Shown: one piece after another, positions 17,235 to 26,674 of the stretch | Numbering within the stretch: position 1 is the first letter of the stretch | Layout: every line of letters begins with the position of its first letter | Assembly (NCBI GenBank): GCA_021768705.1 | Contig: JAETUG010000018.1 | Location: 1-49,991 of the forward strand | DNA from: Bacillota bacterium | GTDB taxonomy: Bacteria > Bacillota > Clostridia > Lachnospirales > Anaerotignaceae | Direction: 5' to 3' | DNA length: 49,991 nt | Made by a program: the position numbers and the translations under genes | The notes under the pieces: model-generated | Told to the model about the DNA's origin: nothing | The model's input: the letters and a program-made list of their open reading frames with translations, nothing else | The model's database searches: none

Positions 17235-18685
17235 AAACAATCCTCTCCAAATGCCTTGCGTACCTCTTCCATGTCGTCAAAATGAATGGTTCTGTCCGGG
17301 AAGATCTGATACGTTTCATGTCCCTTGCCTGCGATCAGGATCACATCTCCTTCGCCTGCCAGCTCAACCGCTCTCTGGATCGCCGTTCTTCTGTCCACGA
17401 TCTTTTCATAAGGACAATCGGTTTTCTTTACGCCCACTTCTACATCCTCCAAAATAGCCTCAGGGTCTTCCGTTCTGGGGTTATCGGAGGTAATGATGCA
17501 ATAGCCTGCCAATTTTCCGCCGATCTCACCCATAATGGGGCGTTTTGTTCTGTCTCTGTCACCGCCGCAGCCAAATACGGCAATGAGCTTTCCTTTTACA
17601 AATTCATTGGCTGTATTCAATACATTTTCCAAACCGTCTGGAGTATGGGCGTAGTCCACCACCGCCTGACAGCCTTTTTTGCTGCGCACTGTCTGGAATC
17701 TGCCGGAAACACCGAGGTTTTCTGTCAGCCCAGCCACAACATCCTCTACTGCAACGCCCAACAGCAGGCAAGCACCAGCCGCACCCAAAGCATTATATAC
17801 ACTGAATCTGCCGGGTGTGTGCAGGTGAACAGGGTATTTCTTTCCCTGCCAGATCATATCAAAGGCTGTGCCTTCTGCGGAAATGTCAATGTTCTTCGCC
17901 GTCAAATCTGCTTTTGTATCCACACCAATGGTCAGCACTTCCCCCTTGCTGTGGTCTTTCATATATGCACCGGCAACATCGTCCATATTGATAACGCTTT
18001 TCGCTGCCCGTTCAAAAAGCAGCCCCTTTGCCGCCTTGTAATTTTCCATGGTTTTGTGATAATCCAGATGATCCTGTGTCAGGTTCGTAAAGATGGCGAT
18101 ATCAAAATCGATACCATCTACCCGATGCAGGTCCAGAGAATGGGAGGAAACTTCCATCACCACATCTGTCACATCTTCTTCCTTCATCTGGCGGAACAAT
18201 GCCTGCAGTTCCTTGGATTCGGGTGTTGTCCGTTCTGTTTTCAGCACCTTATCACCAATGCGGTTTTCGATCGTGCCCACGATACCCACTTTTTTCCCCA
18301 CTCTATCCAGAATGGATTTCATCAGATAGGTGGTGGATGTTTTCCCATTGGTACCTGTCACGCCAATGGCATTCATTTCCTTAGAAGGGTGTCCATAGAA
18401 ATGATCAGAAACCGTCGCCAGTGCCCCACGGTTATTTTCTGTGATGACAACCGTCACATTTTCCGGCACACCTTCCACCGCATGCTCACACAACAGCGCC
18501 GCTGCGCCCTTTTCCACCGCCATGGGAATATATTTGTGTCCATCCGTCTGAAATCCTGTGATGCAGACAAACAGACTGTCTTTTTCTACCTTGCGGGAAT
18601 CATACTGGAAATCGGAAATCTCCATTTCCACATCTCCCTGCTGCATTTCATAAGAAATGCCCTCTAAAAGCTGTTTCAGTTTCAC
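17231..18685 (-). CDS. murE: UDP-MurNAc-tripeptide synthetase (diaminopimelate-adding)
   Basis: 484 residues. Adds the third residue of the stem peptide. The ATP loop is VTGTNGKTSTTYL. The substrate-selecting motif is SDNPRTEDPEAI, and DNPR indicates meso-diaminopimelate rather than lysine. Carbamylated-Lys region and VDYAHTPDGLENVL are intact. GTG start at 18685, eight bases after AAAGGAGG; a longer upstream reading crosses the promoter region. A 131-base gap and an internal promoter separate it from spoVD. Overlaps murF by four bases. Confidence 0.95.
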   Translation of the reverse strand: MKLKQLLEGISYEMQQGDVEMEISDFQYDSRKVEKDSLFVCITGFQTDGHKYIPMAVEKGAAALLCEHAVEGVPENVTVVITENNRGALATVSDHFYGHPSKEMNAIGVTGTNGKTSTTYLMKSILDRVGKKVGIVGTIENRIGDKVLKTERTTPESKELQALFRQMKEEDVTDVVMEVSSHSLDLHRVDGIDFDIAIFTNLTQDHLDYHKTMENYKAAKGLLFERAAKSVINMDDVAGAYMKDHSKGEVLTIGVDTKADLTAKNIDISAEGTAFDMIWQGKKYPVHLHTPGRFSVYNALGAAGACLLLGVAVEDVVAGLTENLGVSGRFQTVRSKKGCQAVVDYAHTPDGLENVLNTANEFVKGKLIAVFGCGGDRDRTKRPIMGEIGGKLAGYCIITSDNPRTEDPEAILEDVEVGVKKTDCPYEKIVDRRTAIQRAVELAGEGDVILIAGKGHETYQIFPDRTIHFDDMEEVRKAFGEDCL

Positions 18686-18746
18686 TTTTACAGCCTCCTT
18701 TCTTTTTCGGCTCCCTTCGAAAAATTTCAATAATGAGCCATTGTTT

Positions 18747-18775
18747 AGTATATCACACTTACGCCTGACAACCAA
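18747..18775 (-). promoter_or_regulatory. Internal promoter before murE
   Basis: Minus-strand -35 TTGGTT (18770-18775), 17-base spacer, -10 TATACT (18747-18752), in the 131-base gap between spoVD and murE. It could keep murE-ftsW on independently of the two PBP genes. Confidence 0.55.
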
Positions 18776-18816
18776 ACCTTTTTCCTATTTTTTCTTGAAA
18801 AATGCAGATAAATCCA

Positions 18817-20760
18817 TCATTCCAAGGATAAGATCACCTTTGTTCCTTTATTCACCAATTCTCCCGCCGGTGGTGTCTGCCTTGTGATGGTTTCTCCTTC
18901 TGTTTCCGTCTGTGCGGAAAGCCCTGCTTGAAAAAGGGCATTTTTCGCCTCGCCCAAAGTCATACCTGCCAAGTCAGGCACTGTGGTTACTGCTTTTGAC
19001 GCTTCCTCTGCCTCTTTTTCCGAATACTGTGGTTCGATGCCCAGATAAGGCAGGATATTTCGCAGCAATTCCTGCATGACAGGCCCTGCCACTGTGCCGC
19101 CATAATAGACCCCTTGGGGTTCATCGATCAGCACCAATGCCATGACCTGAGGATTCTCTGCCGGTGCAAAGGACATGAAAGATGCGATATACTTTCCACT
19201 GCGGCGGGGCAGTTTTTCGGAGGTCGCCGTTTTTCCGCCGATGCGATAACCGGGAATATAAGCTTTGCTCCCTGTTCCTTCGGAAACAACGCTTTCCAAA
19301 ATCTTTTTCATAGTCTCGGAAGTTTCCTGAGAAATAACCTGTTCTCCTCGTTCATACTGAAAATTTTCTATGATGTTCCCTTCCTCATCGGCAATTCCCT
19401 TGCCGAAATGGGGTGTGATCAGATAGCCGCCATTAACGATAGCCGATGCCGCCCGCAGCAGCTGCAAAGGCGTGATCTGAAAGGACTGCCCGAAGCTCAT
19501 GGTTGCCAGTTCCACCGGACCGATATTTTCCAGCTTATGGATAATACCTGTGGCTTCCCCCGCCAAGTCTACGCCTGTTTTCTGGGCAAACCCGAATTTC
19601 TGCATATATTCCAAGAATTTTTCCGGTCCTAAACGCTCGCCTATCTCCATAAAAACAGGGTTGCAGGAATTTTGTACCCCCTGCACAAAGGTCTCCGCCC
19701 CATGGGTTCTGGGGTATCGCCAGCATTTGATCTGTCTGTCCCCTGCAATATAGAACCCTCGGCAGAAAAAGCTGCTTTCCGGTGTCACAACGCCCTCTTC
19801 CAATCCTGCCGACGAGGTCACAATCTTGAAGGTACTCCCCGGTTCATATGTATCATTGATGGCAGTATTCCGCCACATCTGGTTCAAATAATCATTTTTC
19901 TCCTCTTCGGAAAAACTATCCCAGTTGGCTGCTAATTCTTCATTCTGAATGGTAAAGGGGTCGTTCAGATCGAAAGTAGGATAATTCGCCATGGCGTAGA
20001 TCTCCCCGTTCTGGGGATTCAAAATGATGATAACGCCCCGCTTCGCCCCTTTTGTTTCCACTGCCTTGGCAATGGTCTGCTCTGCGTATTGCTGCATCAC
20101 CACATCCATGGTCGTCACCAGATTTTTTCCATCCACAGGGGGAATCCGTTCCTGTTCGCTGTCCACCTCATTCCCTCTGGAATCCGTCAGGGTCAAAATC
20201 TTTCCCTTTTCCCCTTCCAACAGCTCGTCATATTTTGCTTCCAATCCGATAATGCCCTGATTATCCTTCCCAACAAAACCAATGACCTGCGCCGCCAGCT
20301 CAGAATAGGGATAGACCCGCTGTACATCCTCGTCCACCTCCACACCATGGTAATTGGCTTGGCGAATAGCCGCTGCCGTTTCCGTATCTACCTTCGTCTT
20401 GATACGCACCAGAGCCACCTTCTGCTTGATTTTTTCCAGAACATCCTCATATTCCAAATCCAGTGTTTCCGCCAGAAATTGTGCCGTTTTTTCCTTTTCC
20501 TTTACCTGCACAGGAATCACACTGACTGCGTTAACTGTTTCTGTCAGGGCAATGCCTTCCCCGTTTCGGTCGAGGATAGATCCCCGTTTCGGCGTGATCA
20601 GTCGGTCTCTGGTCTGTTGTTCATAGGCCAGCTCCTGCCATTCCTCCGCCCGAAAAAGCTCAATGAAAACCAGCCTTCCCGTCAGCAGCAGATATCCAAA
20701 CATGGAACAAAAAAGGAAAATCAACAATTTCTTTTTTGCCCCGATCGTCGGTCTCTCCAT
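18817..20760 (-). CDS. spoVD: Class B penicillin-binding protein, SpoVD-like, with one PASTA domain
   Basis: 647 residues. An N-terminal membrane anchor is followed by the dimerisation domain with RGSILDRNG. The transpeptidase has PGSTFKIV (Ser nucleophile), NSCNPVFMEIG (SCN) and GGKTATSEK in the usual KTG position (KTA here). The C-terminal ~65 residues form one PASTA domain (VPDLAGMTLGEAKNALFQAGL). SpoVD makes spore cortex peptidoglycan in B. subtilis. The ATG at 20760 is preferred over an upstream GTG lying against the ribosome site. It is preceded by a second class B PBP with two PASTA domains. Assignment as SpoVD rather than FtsI rests on order and a single PASTA. Confidence 0.85.
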   Translation of the reverse strand: MERPTIGAKKKLLIFLFCSMFGYLLLTGRLVFIELFRAEEWQELAYEQQTRDRLITPKRGSILDRNGEGIALTETVNAVSVIPVQVKEKEKTAQFLAETLDLEYEDVLEKIKQKVALVRIKTKVDTETAAAIRQANYHGVEVDEDVQRVYPYSELAAQVIGFVGKDNQGIIGLEAKYDELLEGEKGKILTLTDSRGNEVDSEQERIPPVDGKNLVTTMDVVMQQYAEQTIAKAVETKGAKRGVIIILNPQNGEIYAMANYPTFDLNDPFTIQNEELAANWDSFSEEEKNDYLNQMWRNTAINDTYEPGSTFKIVTSSAGLEEGVVTPESSFFCRGFYIAGDRQIKCWRYPRTHGAETFVQGVQNSCNPVFMEIGERLGPEKFLEYMQKFGFAQKTGVDLAGEATGIIHKLENIGPVELATMSFGQSFQITPLQLLRAASAIVNGGYLITPHFGKGIADEEGNIIENFQYERGEQVISQETSETMKKILESVVSEGTGSKAYIPGYRIGGKTATSEKLPRRSGKYIASFMSFAPAENPQVMALVLIDEPQGVYYGGTVAGPVMQELLRNILPYLGIEPQYSEKEAEEASKAVTTVPDLAGMTLGEAKNALFQAGLSAQTETEGETITRQTPPAGELVNKGTKVILSLE

Positions 20761-20793
20761 ACAAAACACCCCTGTCTCTTCGTTCTACAATTT

Positions 20794-20822
20794 ATTGTAT
20801 AGAAAAGACAGGGTATCTATGC
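20794..20822 (-). promoter_or_regulatory. Possible sporulation-type promoter before spoVD
   Basis: In the 68-base gap between the PBP genes, a minus-strand -10-like TATACAAT (20794-20801) follows GCATAGAT (20815-20822) by 13 bases. This resembles the sigma-E pattern (ATA-type -35, CATACAAT-type -10). The same gap holds a hairpin with CCCTGTCT/AGACAGGG arms. No sigma-A -35 is visible at 17 bases. Weak evidence. Confidence 0.3.
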
Positions 20823-20828
20823 TTTTCA

Positions 20829-23093
20829 CTATTCTGTTGTTTTCTTCGGTTCTTCCGCCGTTTCTTCCGAACCTTCCTGCTTCGTCAGGGTGATCGTCAC
20901 TTCGCTGCCATCCTCCACAGAAACGCCGTATTTCGGGTCTTGGGCTGTTACGATGCTATTGGAAGTTTCTCCATTGAATACTACCTCGAAGCCTACATCG
21001 GAAAGGGTTTTTACCGCTTCGCTATAGGTCTTGCCTGTTACATCGGGCACCTTCACTGTGCCGCTGTCCGATTCAGATTTGGCAACATACAGGATCACTT
21101 CGCTGCCGACCTCCACCTTCGTACCGCTCTTCGGTACCTGATTCGTAATGGTATTACCTGTACCGACTACCTTATATTTCAGATCCTTGCCGTCCAAGTC
21201 CATGGTAACATTATATGTACTGCTGCCTACATAATCGGGCATCGTTACCGTCGTTTTGCCGCTGTTCAGTGTAGTCGCTTCCTCTGTTGCCTCCGTAGGC
21301 TCCAGATTTTTATATTTGATGATATTTTCCATGATTTTTTTGGTCATTGCCGCCGTAGACTGCACACCGTCCACATAATCATCAGGAATATGGATGACCG
21401 TAAACACCAGATACTGGGGGTTTTCTGCAGGGAAATAGGCCATGTGGGACAATGTCCAGATGTCATCTCTGGAACGGCTGCCCTGCTCGGAGGTACCGGT
21501 CTTACAGCCGATAGAATAGCCGGGAATGGCAATCTTCTTTGCTGTACCGTGGTCTACCGTTGCTTTCAGAGCAGTACGGATATAATCGGAAGTTTTCTGA
21601 GAAATCACCCTTCTCACCACTTCTGTTCCCCGCTCCATCACCACAGCACCTTCATCATCTACGATCTGGGAAACTACATAGGGCTTCACCAGATTGCCCC
21701 CGTTGATGAGGGCAGAAAATGCCGTCACCATCTGGATAGAGGTACAGTTGAAGGTCTGCCCGAAGGAATAGGTTGCCAGCTCTACAGGGCCCATCGCAGA
21801 TTCCTCATGAAGAAGTCCTATTCCCTCGCCGGGCAGGTCGATGCCTGTTTTTTCCCCGAAGCCAAATTCCTTCACGTATTTATATGCTTTTTCCACACCC
21901 AATCTTTGGATGATCTGCACCATGCCAGGATTGCAGGACTGCGCCATGATCTCCTCCACATCAATAGTCCCGTGCCCACTACGATTTGAGCATCTGATGT
22001 CTCTATCTGCAACAGTGATTTTCCCATTGCAGGTAAAAGTGGAATTTTTCGTAATGACGCCTTCTTCCAAGGCTGCCGCCACCACCAGCGGCTTGAACAC
22101 AGAACCCGGTTCATAGGTATCACTGATGCAGAAATTCTTCCATGTACTATTCAAATATTCGCTTTTTTCTTCATCGGTCATAGCGTTCCAGGTTTCCTGA
22201 AAGCTTTCATCCGTTTCCAACGCTAAGGGTTCATCGGGATCATTCAGGTCAAAGGTATCTGCCGCTGCCATAGCATAAATTTCCCCAGTATTGGGATTCA
22301 TAACAATCGCCGCCACATTCTGGGAAGGCCATGTTTCCATGGTTTCCTTTACAGCTTCCTCCGCATATTGTTGGATCGTATAGTCCAAAGTGGTTACAAT
22401 GGTATTCCCGTCCTGGGCTTCATAATCCTGATAGGTCACCTTGTCCGCACCCTGATACAGGATGAAGGAACGGCCGGGTGTCCCTGTCATTTCATCATTA
22501 TAATAGCCCTCCAACCCCCATGTATTGTTAAATCCAATCAAGTGGCAAGCCAGTGTTTTTAAGGGATAGGAACGCTTACTCGTCTGTTCGAAACAAACAC
22601 CCAGCAATTTTTTTGCTTCCAATTCTTCCTTTACGCTTCTTTCCACGCCCTTCACCAGATATTTCCAATGGGTAGGGGTGTTGATCTTGTTGGTTTCCGC
22701 ATTCATGGTGATATGATATTCCAGATCCTCATAGCTTAGATCTGGAAAATATTCGCACAGCGTTGTAAAGGTTTCCTTGATTTTCGCATTTGTCTTTTCA
22801 TTATCTGCGTTCTTTTCCTCAGCGATCAGCAAAGGGTCCAGCACTACATTATAAACTGCCGTGGAAACCGCCAATACCTGCTCATTCCGATCCAAAATAC
22901 TGCCCCGGTTAGCCGCATTCACCAGATCATATCGGTTAATCTGCTGATTTTTCGCCTCCGTTTCAAATTCTGCCCCATGGGCCACTTTCCAATATACGAC
23001 TCTGCCAAAGAGTACAGTCAATATCGCCATAAACACAAAAAGAATAAAGGCAAATTTTTGTTTTGCTTTTATTCCCCGCGCTTTTCTTCTCAT
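20829..23093 (-). CDS. ftsI: Class B penicillin-binding protein with two PASTA domains (FtsI/PBP2-like)
   Basis: 754 residues. A short basic N-terminus and one membrane helix (about 13-35) precede the dimerisation domain (ANRGSILDRNEQVLA). The transpeptidase carries EPGSVFKPLV (Ser), AQSCNPGMV and IGCKTGTSEQG (KTG). The C-terminal ~140 residues hold two PASTA domains (MPDYVGSSTYNVTMDL and VPDVTGKTYSEAVKTL), then an acidic tail. Position directly after ftsL supports a septal FtsI role. Six bases separate it from the ftsL stop, with a weak AAGGA ribosome site inside the ftsL end. Confidence 0.9.
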   Translation of the reverse strand: MRRKARGIKAKQKFAFILFVFMAILTVLFGRVVYWKVAHGAEFETEAKNQQINRYDLVNAANRGSILDRNEQVLAVSTAVYNVVLDPLLIAEEKNADNEKTNAKIKETFTTLCEYFPDLSYEDLEYHITMNAETNKINTPTHWKYLVKGVERSVKEELEAKKLLGVCFEQTSKRSYPLKTLACHLIGFNNTWGLEGYYNDEMTGTPGRSFILYQGADKVTYQDYEAQDGNTIVTTLDYTIQQYAEEAVKETMETWPSQNVAAIVMNPNTGEIYAMAAADTFDLNDPDEPLALETDESFQETWNAMTDEEKSEYLNSTWKNFCISDTYEPGSVFKPLVVAAALEEGVITKNSTFTCNGKITVADRDIRCSNRSGHGTIDVEEIMAQSCNPGMVQIIQRLGVEKAYKYVKEFGFGEKTGIDLPGEGIGLLHEESAMGPVELATYSFGQTFNCTSIQMVTAFSALINGGNLVKPYVVSQIVDDEGAVVMERGTEVVRRVISQKTSDYIRTALKATVDHGTAKKIAIPGYSIGCKTGTSEQGSRSRDDIWTLSHMAYFPAENPQYLVFTVIHIPDDYVDGVQSTAAMTKKIMENIIKYKNLEPTEATEEATTLNSGKTTVTMPDYVGSSTYNVTMDLDGKDLKYKVVGTGNTITNQVPKSGTKVEVGSEVILYVAKSESDSGTVKVPDVTGKTYSEAVKTLSDVGFEVVFNGETSNSIVTAQDPKYGVSVEDGSEVTITLTKQEGSEETAEEPKKTTE

Positions 23094-23099
23094 CTTTCA

Positions 23100-23633
23100 T
23101 CAATCCTTTTTCAAGATATTTTTTATCTTATCCAACAAAGATGTGCTTTCCGCCCCGTCATCTTCTGCATACTGTACGGTATAGCTCTGCTTGGGCACAT
23201 CAATATATACCACCTGATAGGACTGAGGTTCGCTCATGCCCAATCGTTCTGTGGCTTCCTGCTTGATATAATCCATATCTAACTGTTCTGTCAATTCTGC
23301 TTCCAGAATGGCATTGGCAGATTTCAGGTCCTCCAGTGTGCTTTTCTGTTTGCGGAGGGAGACTTCCGCATGATCTACTACTACATGCATTCCCATGAAG
23401 GCGATACAGCCGGCAAAAAGCACCAATGCCATGGCAATCATCTTCACGGAAGAAATTCGACGTTCTTTTGCTTCTTCCCTAGCGATGCGCGCCGCTTCTT
23501 TGCGTCGCTCTTCTTCCTCCTCACGTACACGATAAGGGGTATAGTCTGGCTGCAGTTCATAAGCCACGTTGCCATAGGTATAGTAAGAACCTTTATCCAT
23601 GCGGTTTCTTTCCTGATATCTCTTTGCTGCCAT
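23100..23633 (-). CDS. ftsL: FtsL-like septum protein
   Basis: 177 residues. A long charged cytoplasmic region with an Arg/Glu-rich segment (REEEEERRKEAARIAREEAK) is followed by one membrane helix (about 63-85). After it is a coiled-coil stretch (LRKQKSTLEDLKSANAILEAEL) and the ERLGMSEP motif common near the end of FtsL-type proteins. Sequence conservation of FtsL is poor; the call rests on topology and position between rsmH and ftsI. The ATG at 23633 follows AAAGGAGGGG. Confidence 0.8.
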   Translation of the reverse strand: MAAKRYQERNRMDKGSYYTYGNVAYELQPDYTPYRVREEEEERRKEAARIAREEAKERRISSVKMIAMALVLFAGCIAFMGMHVVVDHAEVSLRKQKSTLEDLKSANAILEAELTEQLDMDYIKQEATERLGMSEPQSYQVVYIDVPKQSYTVQYAEDDGAESTSLLDKIKNILKKD

Positions 23634-23667
23634 ATTCTCCCCTCCTTTCCGTGAGTATTTTTCTTCT

Positions 23668-24609
23668 TTAATCATGGGCGACCCCTTCCAATACGCGCAG
23701 CTTTGCGCTTCTGGAACGAGGATTCATTTCCAATTCTTCTTTACCGGGTAAAATAGGCTTTCTGGTCACCACTCTGCCCAAGGGCTTCTTCCCGCAAACG
23801 CATACGGGAAACTGAGGGGGACAGATGCAGGGGTTTTCCTGCTTGCGAAAGGCATCCTTCACGATCCGATCCTCCAGAGAGTGGAAGGTAATGATACAAA
23901 GTCTGCCGCCTTCATTCAATCTTTCAGAAACATCATCAATGGCTTTCTGTAGCACATCCAATTCTCCGTTTACTTCGATGCGGATGGCCTGAAAAGTTCG
24001 CTTCGCCGGATGGGGACCATCTTTTCTGGCACCCTTGGGCACTGCCTTTTTGATGATATCTACCAATTCGCCTGTGGTTTCAATGGGCTTTGCTTCTCTT
24101 TCCTTTACGATGAACTGAGCGATGCGTCTTGCCCAGCGTTCTTCGCCATAGGTGAAAATGACCCTATCCAACTCATCTTCGCTGTATTCATTCACCACGT
24201 TATATGCGCTGAAGGACCTGTCCGGATTCATGCGCATATCCAGAGGCGCATCCTGCTGATAAGAAAAGCCCCGTTCCGCTTCATCTAGCTGATGAGAGGA
24301 AACACCGATATCCATCAGCATGCCGTCGATCTTCTCTATGCCAAGCTCGTCCAAAATATGGGCGATGTTGCCGAAGTTATCCCGCACAAAAGTGATTTTA
24401 TCTTTATGCTCCGCCAGTCGCTTGCCTGCCGCTTCGTGGGCATTGGGGTCCTGGTCGATACAGATGAGACGACCGCTTTCGATCCTCCTGGCAATTTCCA
24501 AGGAGTGACCGCCGCCGCCCATGGTGCCGTCCACATAAATGCCGTCAGGCTTAATATTCAGCTGTTCGATGCACTCATTCAGGAGTACGGAAATATGATG
24601 AAATTCCAT
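23668..24609 (-). CDS. rsmH: 16S rRNA (cytosine-1402-N4) methyltransferase
   Basis: 313 residues. The SAM-dependent methyltransferase (formerly MraW) modifies C1402 in the ribosomal P site. Recognised by [13 protein letters not shown], the SAM motif [41 protein letters not shown] and the C-terminal [13 protein letters not shown] and [13 protein letters not shown]. Ribosome site is the variant AAAGGCGG. Second gene of the cluster after mraZ. Confidence 0.96.
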   Translation of the reverse strand: MEFHHISVLLNECIEQLNIKPDGIYVDGTMGGGGHSLEIARRIESGRLICIDQDPNAHEAAGKRLAEHKDKITFVRDNFGNIAHILDELGIEKIDGMLMDIGVSSHQLDEAERGFSYQQDAPLDMRMNPDRSFSAYNVVNEYSEDELDRVIFTYGEERWARRIAQFIVKEREAKPIETTGELVDIIKKAVPKGARKDGPHPAKRTFQAIRIEVNGELDVLQKAIDDVSERLNEGGRLCIITFHSLEDRIVKDAFRKQENPCICPPQFPVCVCGKKPLGRVVTRKPILPGKEELEMNPRSRSAKLRVLEGVAHD

Positions 24610-24648
24610 GCCTGCCGCCTTTCTGTCTGCCCTGCGTACAGATGTTTG

Positions 24649-25080
24649 TTAAATCCCTAAATTTTCCATTTCAAACGCCAGCTCATTGCTGATGTAATCT
24701 TCTTCGTCGCTGTATTCATTCCAATTATCTTTATTCCAAATTTCAATGCGGTTATTTACACCGATAGAAACGATGTCTTTTTTCAACCCCGCAAATTCTC
24801 TCAGGTGGGGAGGCACCATAATACGACCCTGATTATCCAGTTCGCATTCCACTGCTCCGGCGAAAAAGAAACGGACGAATTTTCTTGCGCCTGTATTCGT
24901 CAGTGGCAACTGTTTCAATTTTTCTTCAAATACTTTCCATTCAGCTTCGGGGTAGGCAAAAAGGCATTTATCCAAGCCCTTTGTCACAACGAAATGCTCG
25001 CCAAGCCCTTCTCTGAACTTTGCCGGAACGATCAAACGCCCTTTTGCATCAATGGAATGTTGATATTGTCCCAAGAACAT
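24649..25080 (-). CDS. mraZ: Transcriptional regulator MraZ
   Basis: 143 residues, the standard length. It carries two AbrB-like swapped-hairpin DNA-binding units, with [14 protein letters not shown] (near residue 13) and [16 protein letters not shown] (near residue 90). MraZ rings bind direct repeats upstream of their own operon and repress it. The ATG at 25080 follows AAAGGTGG; a longer in-frame ORF would start inside the promoter. The matching operator of 10-bp-spaced GTGG repeats lies directly upstream. Confidence 0.95.
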   Translation of the reverse strand: MFLGQYQHSIDAKGRLIVPAKFREGLGEHFVVTKGLDKCLFAYPEAEWKVFEEKLKQLPLTNTGARKFVRFFFAGAVECELDNQGRIMVPPHLREFAGLKKDIVSIGVNNRIEIWNKDNWNEYSDEEDYISNELAFEMENLGI

Positions 25081-25090
25081 CTCGCTGTCA

Positions 25091-25164
25091 CCACCTTTCA
25101 CCATTCTCCCACTTTTATGGTACTTTTTCACCACAAAAAACCACTTTACGCCACTTCTATCCAC
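25091..25164 (-). promoter_or_regulatory. MraZ operator: GTGG repeats in 10-bp phase
   Basis: On the minus strand GTGG occurs with its complement CCAC at plus positions 25131, 25141, 25151 and 25161, exactly 10 bp apart. In the same phase are CCAC at 25091 and CCAT at 25101, plus an off-phase copy at 25109. Known MraZ sites are short G-rich repeats on one helical face. The block starts next to the -10 and runs through the 5' UTR, fitting repression. Confidence 0.8.
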
Positions 25165-25193
25165 ATTGTAATATACCCGCCCCAAAAAAACAA
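25165..25193 (-). promoter_or_regulatory. Promoter of the division/cell wall cluster (PmraZ)
   Basis: Minus-strand -35 TTGTTT (25188-25193), 17-base spacer, -10 TACAAT (25165-25170). The first GTGG repeat touches the -10. The rest of the gap to 25360 shows only C/A-rich and T-rich low-complexity sequence. Confidence 0.6.
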
Positions 25194-25360
25194 CCCCAAA
25201 AGAACGTTTTCTATGGATTTTTTTCATTAAAAAAGCCCGATATTTCAAGCCTTTTCCTCAGAAAAAAAGGAGGTCTCCCTCCACTCACCATGAAAAAACA
25301 ATTTTTTCTATTCTCCACCTCCTCCACCACTCTCCACCCACGTTATAAAAATCCTACAAA

Positions 25361-25397
25361 AACAAAAAAAGAACCCAGAAAATACATTCTGAGTCCT
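25361..25397 (-). terminator. Terminator of the aromatic operon
   Basis: On the minus strand GGACTCAGAA pairs with TTCTGGGTTC (with G-U pairs) around a 6-base loop and is followed by a long U-run (25361-25371). Confidence 0.8.
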
Positions 25398-25411
25398 TTC
25401 TATCTATCTGC

Positions 25412-26602
25412 TTATTTCTTTTTATAGTAATCCGCCAGAGCCTTGAAACCGGGCAGAGAGCCCGCAATGGTCTCAGGGGATACGCAATAGGAAATCCGCA
25501 CATACCCAGGGCAGCCAAAGCCACTGCCGGGTGTCAGCAGGATTCGATATTCTTTTGCTTTGTTTACAAAAGCCTTATCATCTGCAATGGGTGTCTTTAC
25601 AAACATATAAAACGCACCTTCGGGCTTCACACATTCATAGCCGTATTCGATCAGGGCATGATAGAGATGTTCTCTGTTTCTGTCATAAAAACCAATATCA
25701 ACCACCTCTTCACAGCATTCCGCACAAACCAACTGCTGCAGACCGGGCGCATTGATAAAACCCATGATACGTGTTGCAACTGCAACACCGTAAATGATAT
25801 TTTCAAAATCTTCTACATCACTTCTCAAAGCCAGATAACCGATGCGGTCGCCTGGAAGGGAAAGGGATTTGGAAAAAGAATAGGCAACGATGGTGTTCTT
25901 ATAAAAATCAGGGATCCAAGGCACGACCGCCCCATCATATACCAGCTCTCTATAGGGTTCATCAGAAATCAGATAGATGGCATGTCCAAATTCCTTTTCC
26001 TTTTCAGAAAGCACATGGGCAATGGCTTTGATGGTTTCTGCGCTGTAAACAACGCCGGTAGGATTGTTGGGATTATCGATCAGGACAGCCCTTGTTTTTT
26101 CTGTCACACATTTTGCCAGTTCCACAGGGTCTGGCTGGAATGTGGGAATATTGGGAGGAACTGCTGTCAGTGTGCAGTTTACGTTATCGGCATAACGATC
26201 ATATTCACCGAAGTAAGGAGCAAAGGTCAACACTTCCTGCCCAGGGTCCATCAAAACCTTCAGCAAGCAGTTGATGCCGCCGGCAGCCCCGGTACACATC
26301 ATGATGTTGTCCACACCAAAGGTTTCCCCGAAGCGGCGGTTCAGGCTGGCTGCAATCTTTTCTCTGGCTTCGACAAAGCCATTGTTGGGCATATAGTGGT
26401 GCAGATACCAGGGGTCTGTTTCATTCAGCACCTTGATGCTGGTTTCTCTGATGATATCAGGCGCAGCCTGATTCGGGTTGCCCATACCGAAATCGTATAC
26501 ATTTTCCGCGCCATACTGTTCCTTCATACGGGCACTTTCTGTATACATACTGCTCATGGCAGCACTTCTTTCCAGCAATTTTGACATTCTATCGGAAATC
26601 AT
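25412..26602 (-). CDS. Class I/II PLP aminotransferase (probably aromatic)
   Basis: 396 residues, fold type I aminotransferase. PLP lysine lies in AYSFSKSLSLPGDRIGYL. NNPNNPTGVVY and SDEPYRELVYDG supply cofactor contacts, and the Arg in YVRISYC would bind the substrate carboxylate. As the last gene of an operon making prephenate, phenylpyruvate and hydroxyphenylpyruvate, it is most simply the Phe/Tyr aminotransferase. Aspartate aminotransferase is the alternative, since the two cannot be told apart by motif. A weak AAGGCG ribosome site precedes the ATG; there is a 72-base gap to aroQ. Confidence 0.85.
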   Translation of the reverse strand: MISDRMSKLLERSAAMSSMYTESARMKEQYGAENVYDFGMGNPNQAAPDIIRETSIKVLNETDPWYLHHYMPNNGFVEAREKIAASLNRRFGETFGVDNIMMCTGAAGGINCLLKVLMDPGQEVLTFAPYFGEYDRYADNVNCTLTAVPPNIPTFQPDPVELAKCVTEKTRAVLIDNPNNPTGVVYSAETIKAIAHVLSEKEKEFGHAIYLISDEPYRELVYDGAVVPWIPDFYKNTIVAYSFSKSLSLPGDRIGYLALRSDVEDFENIIYGVAVATRIMGFINAPGLQQLVCAECCEEVVDIGFYDRNREHLYHALIEYGYECVKPEGAFYMFVKTPIADDKAFVNKAKEYRILLTPGSGFGCPGYVRISYCVSPETIAGSLPGFKALADYYKKK

Positions 26603-26674
26603 AGGGATTCGCCTTCTTTCTGTTTCAATTTTTATCCTTCGTCACTTTTCCTTCTTTTCTTTTGTATATGGTTC

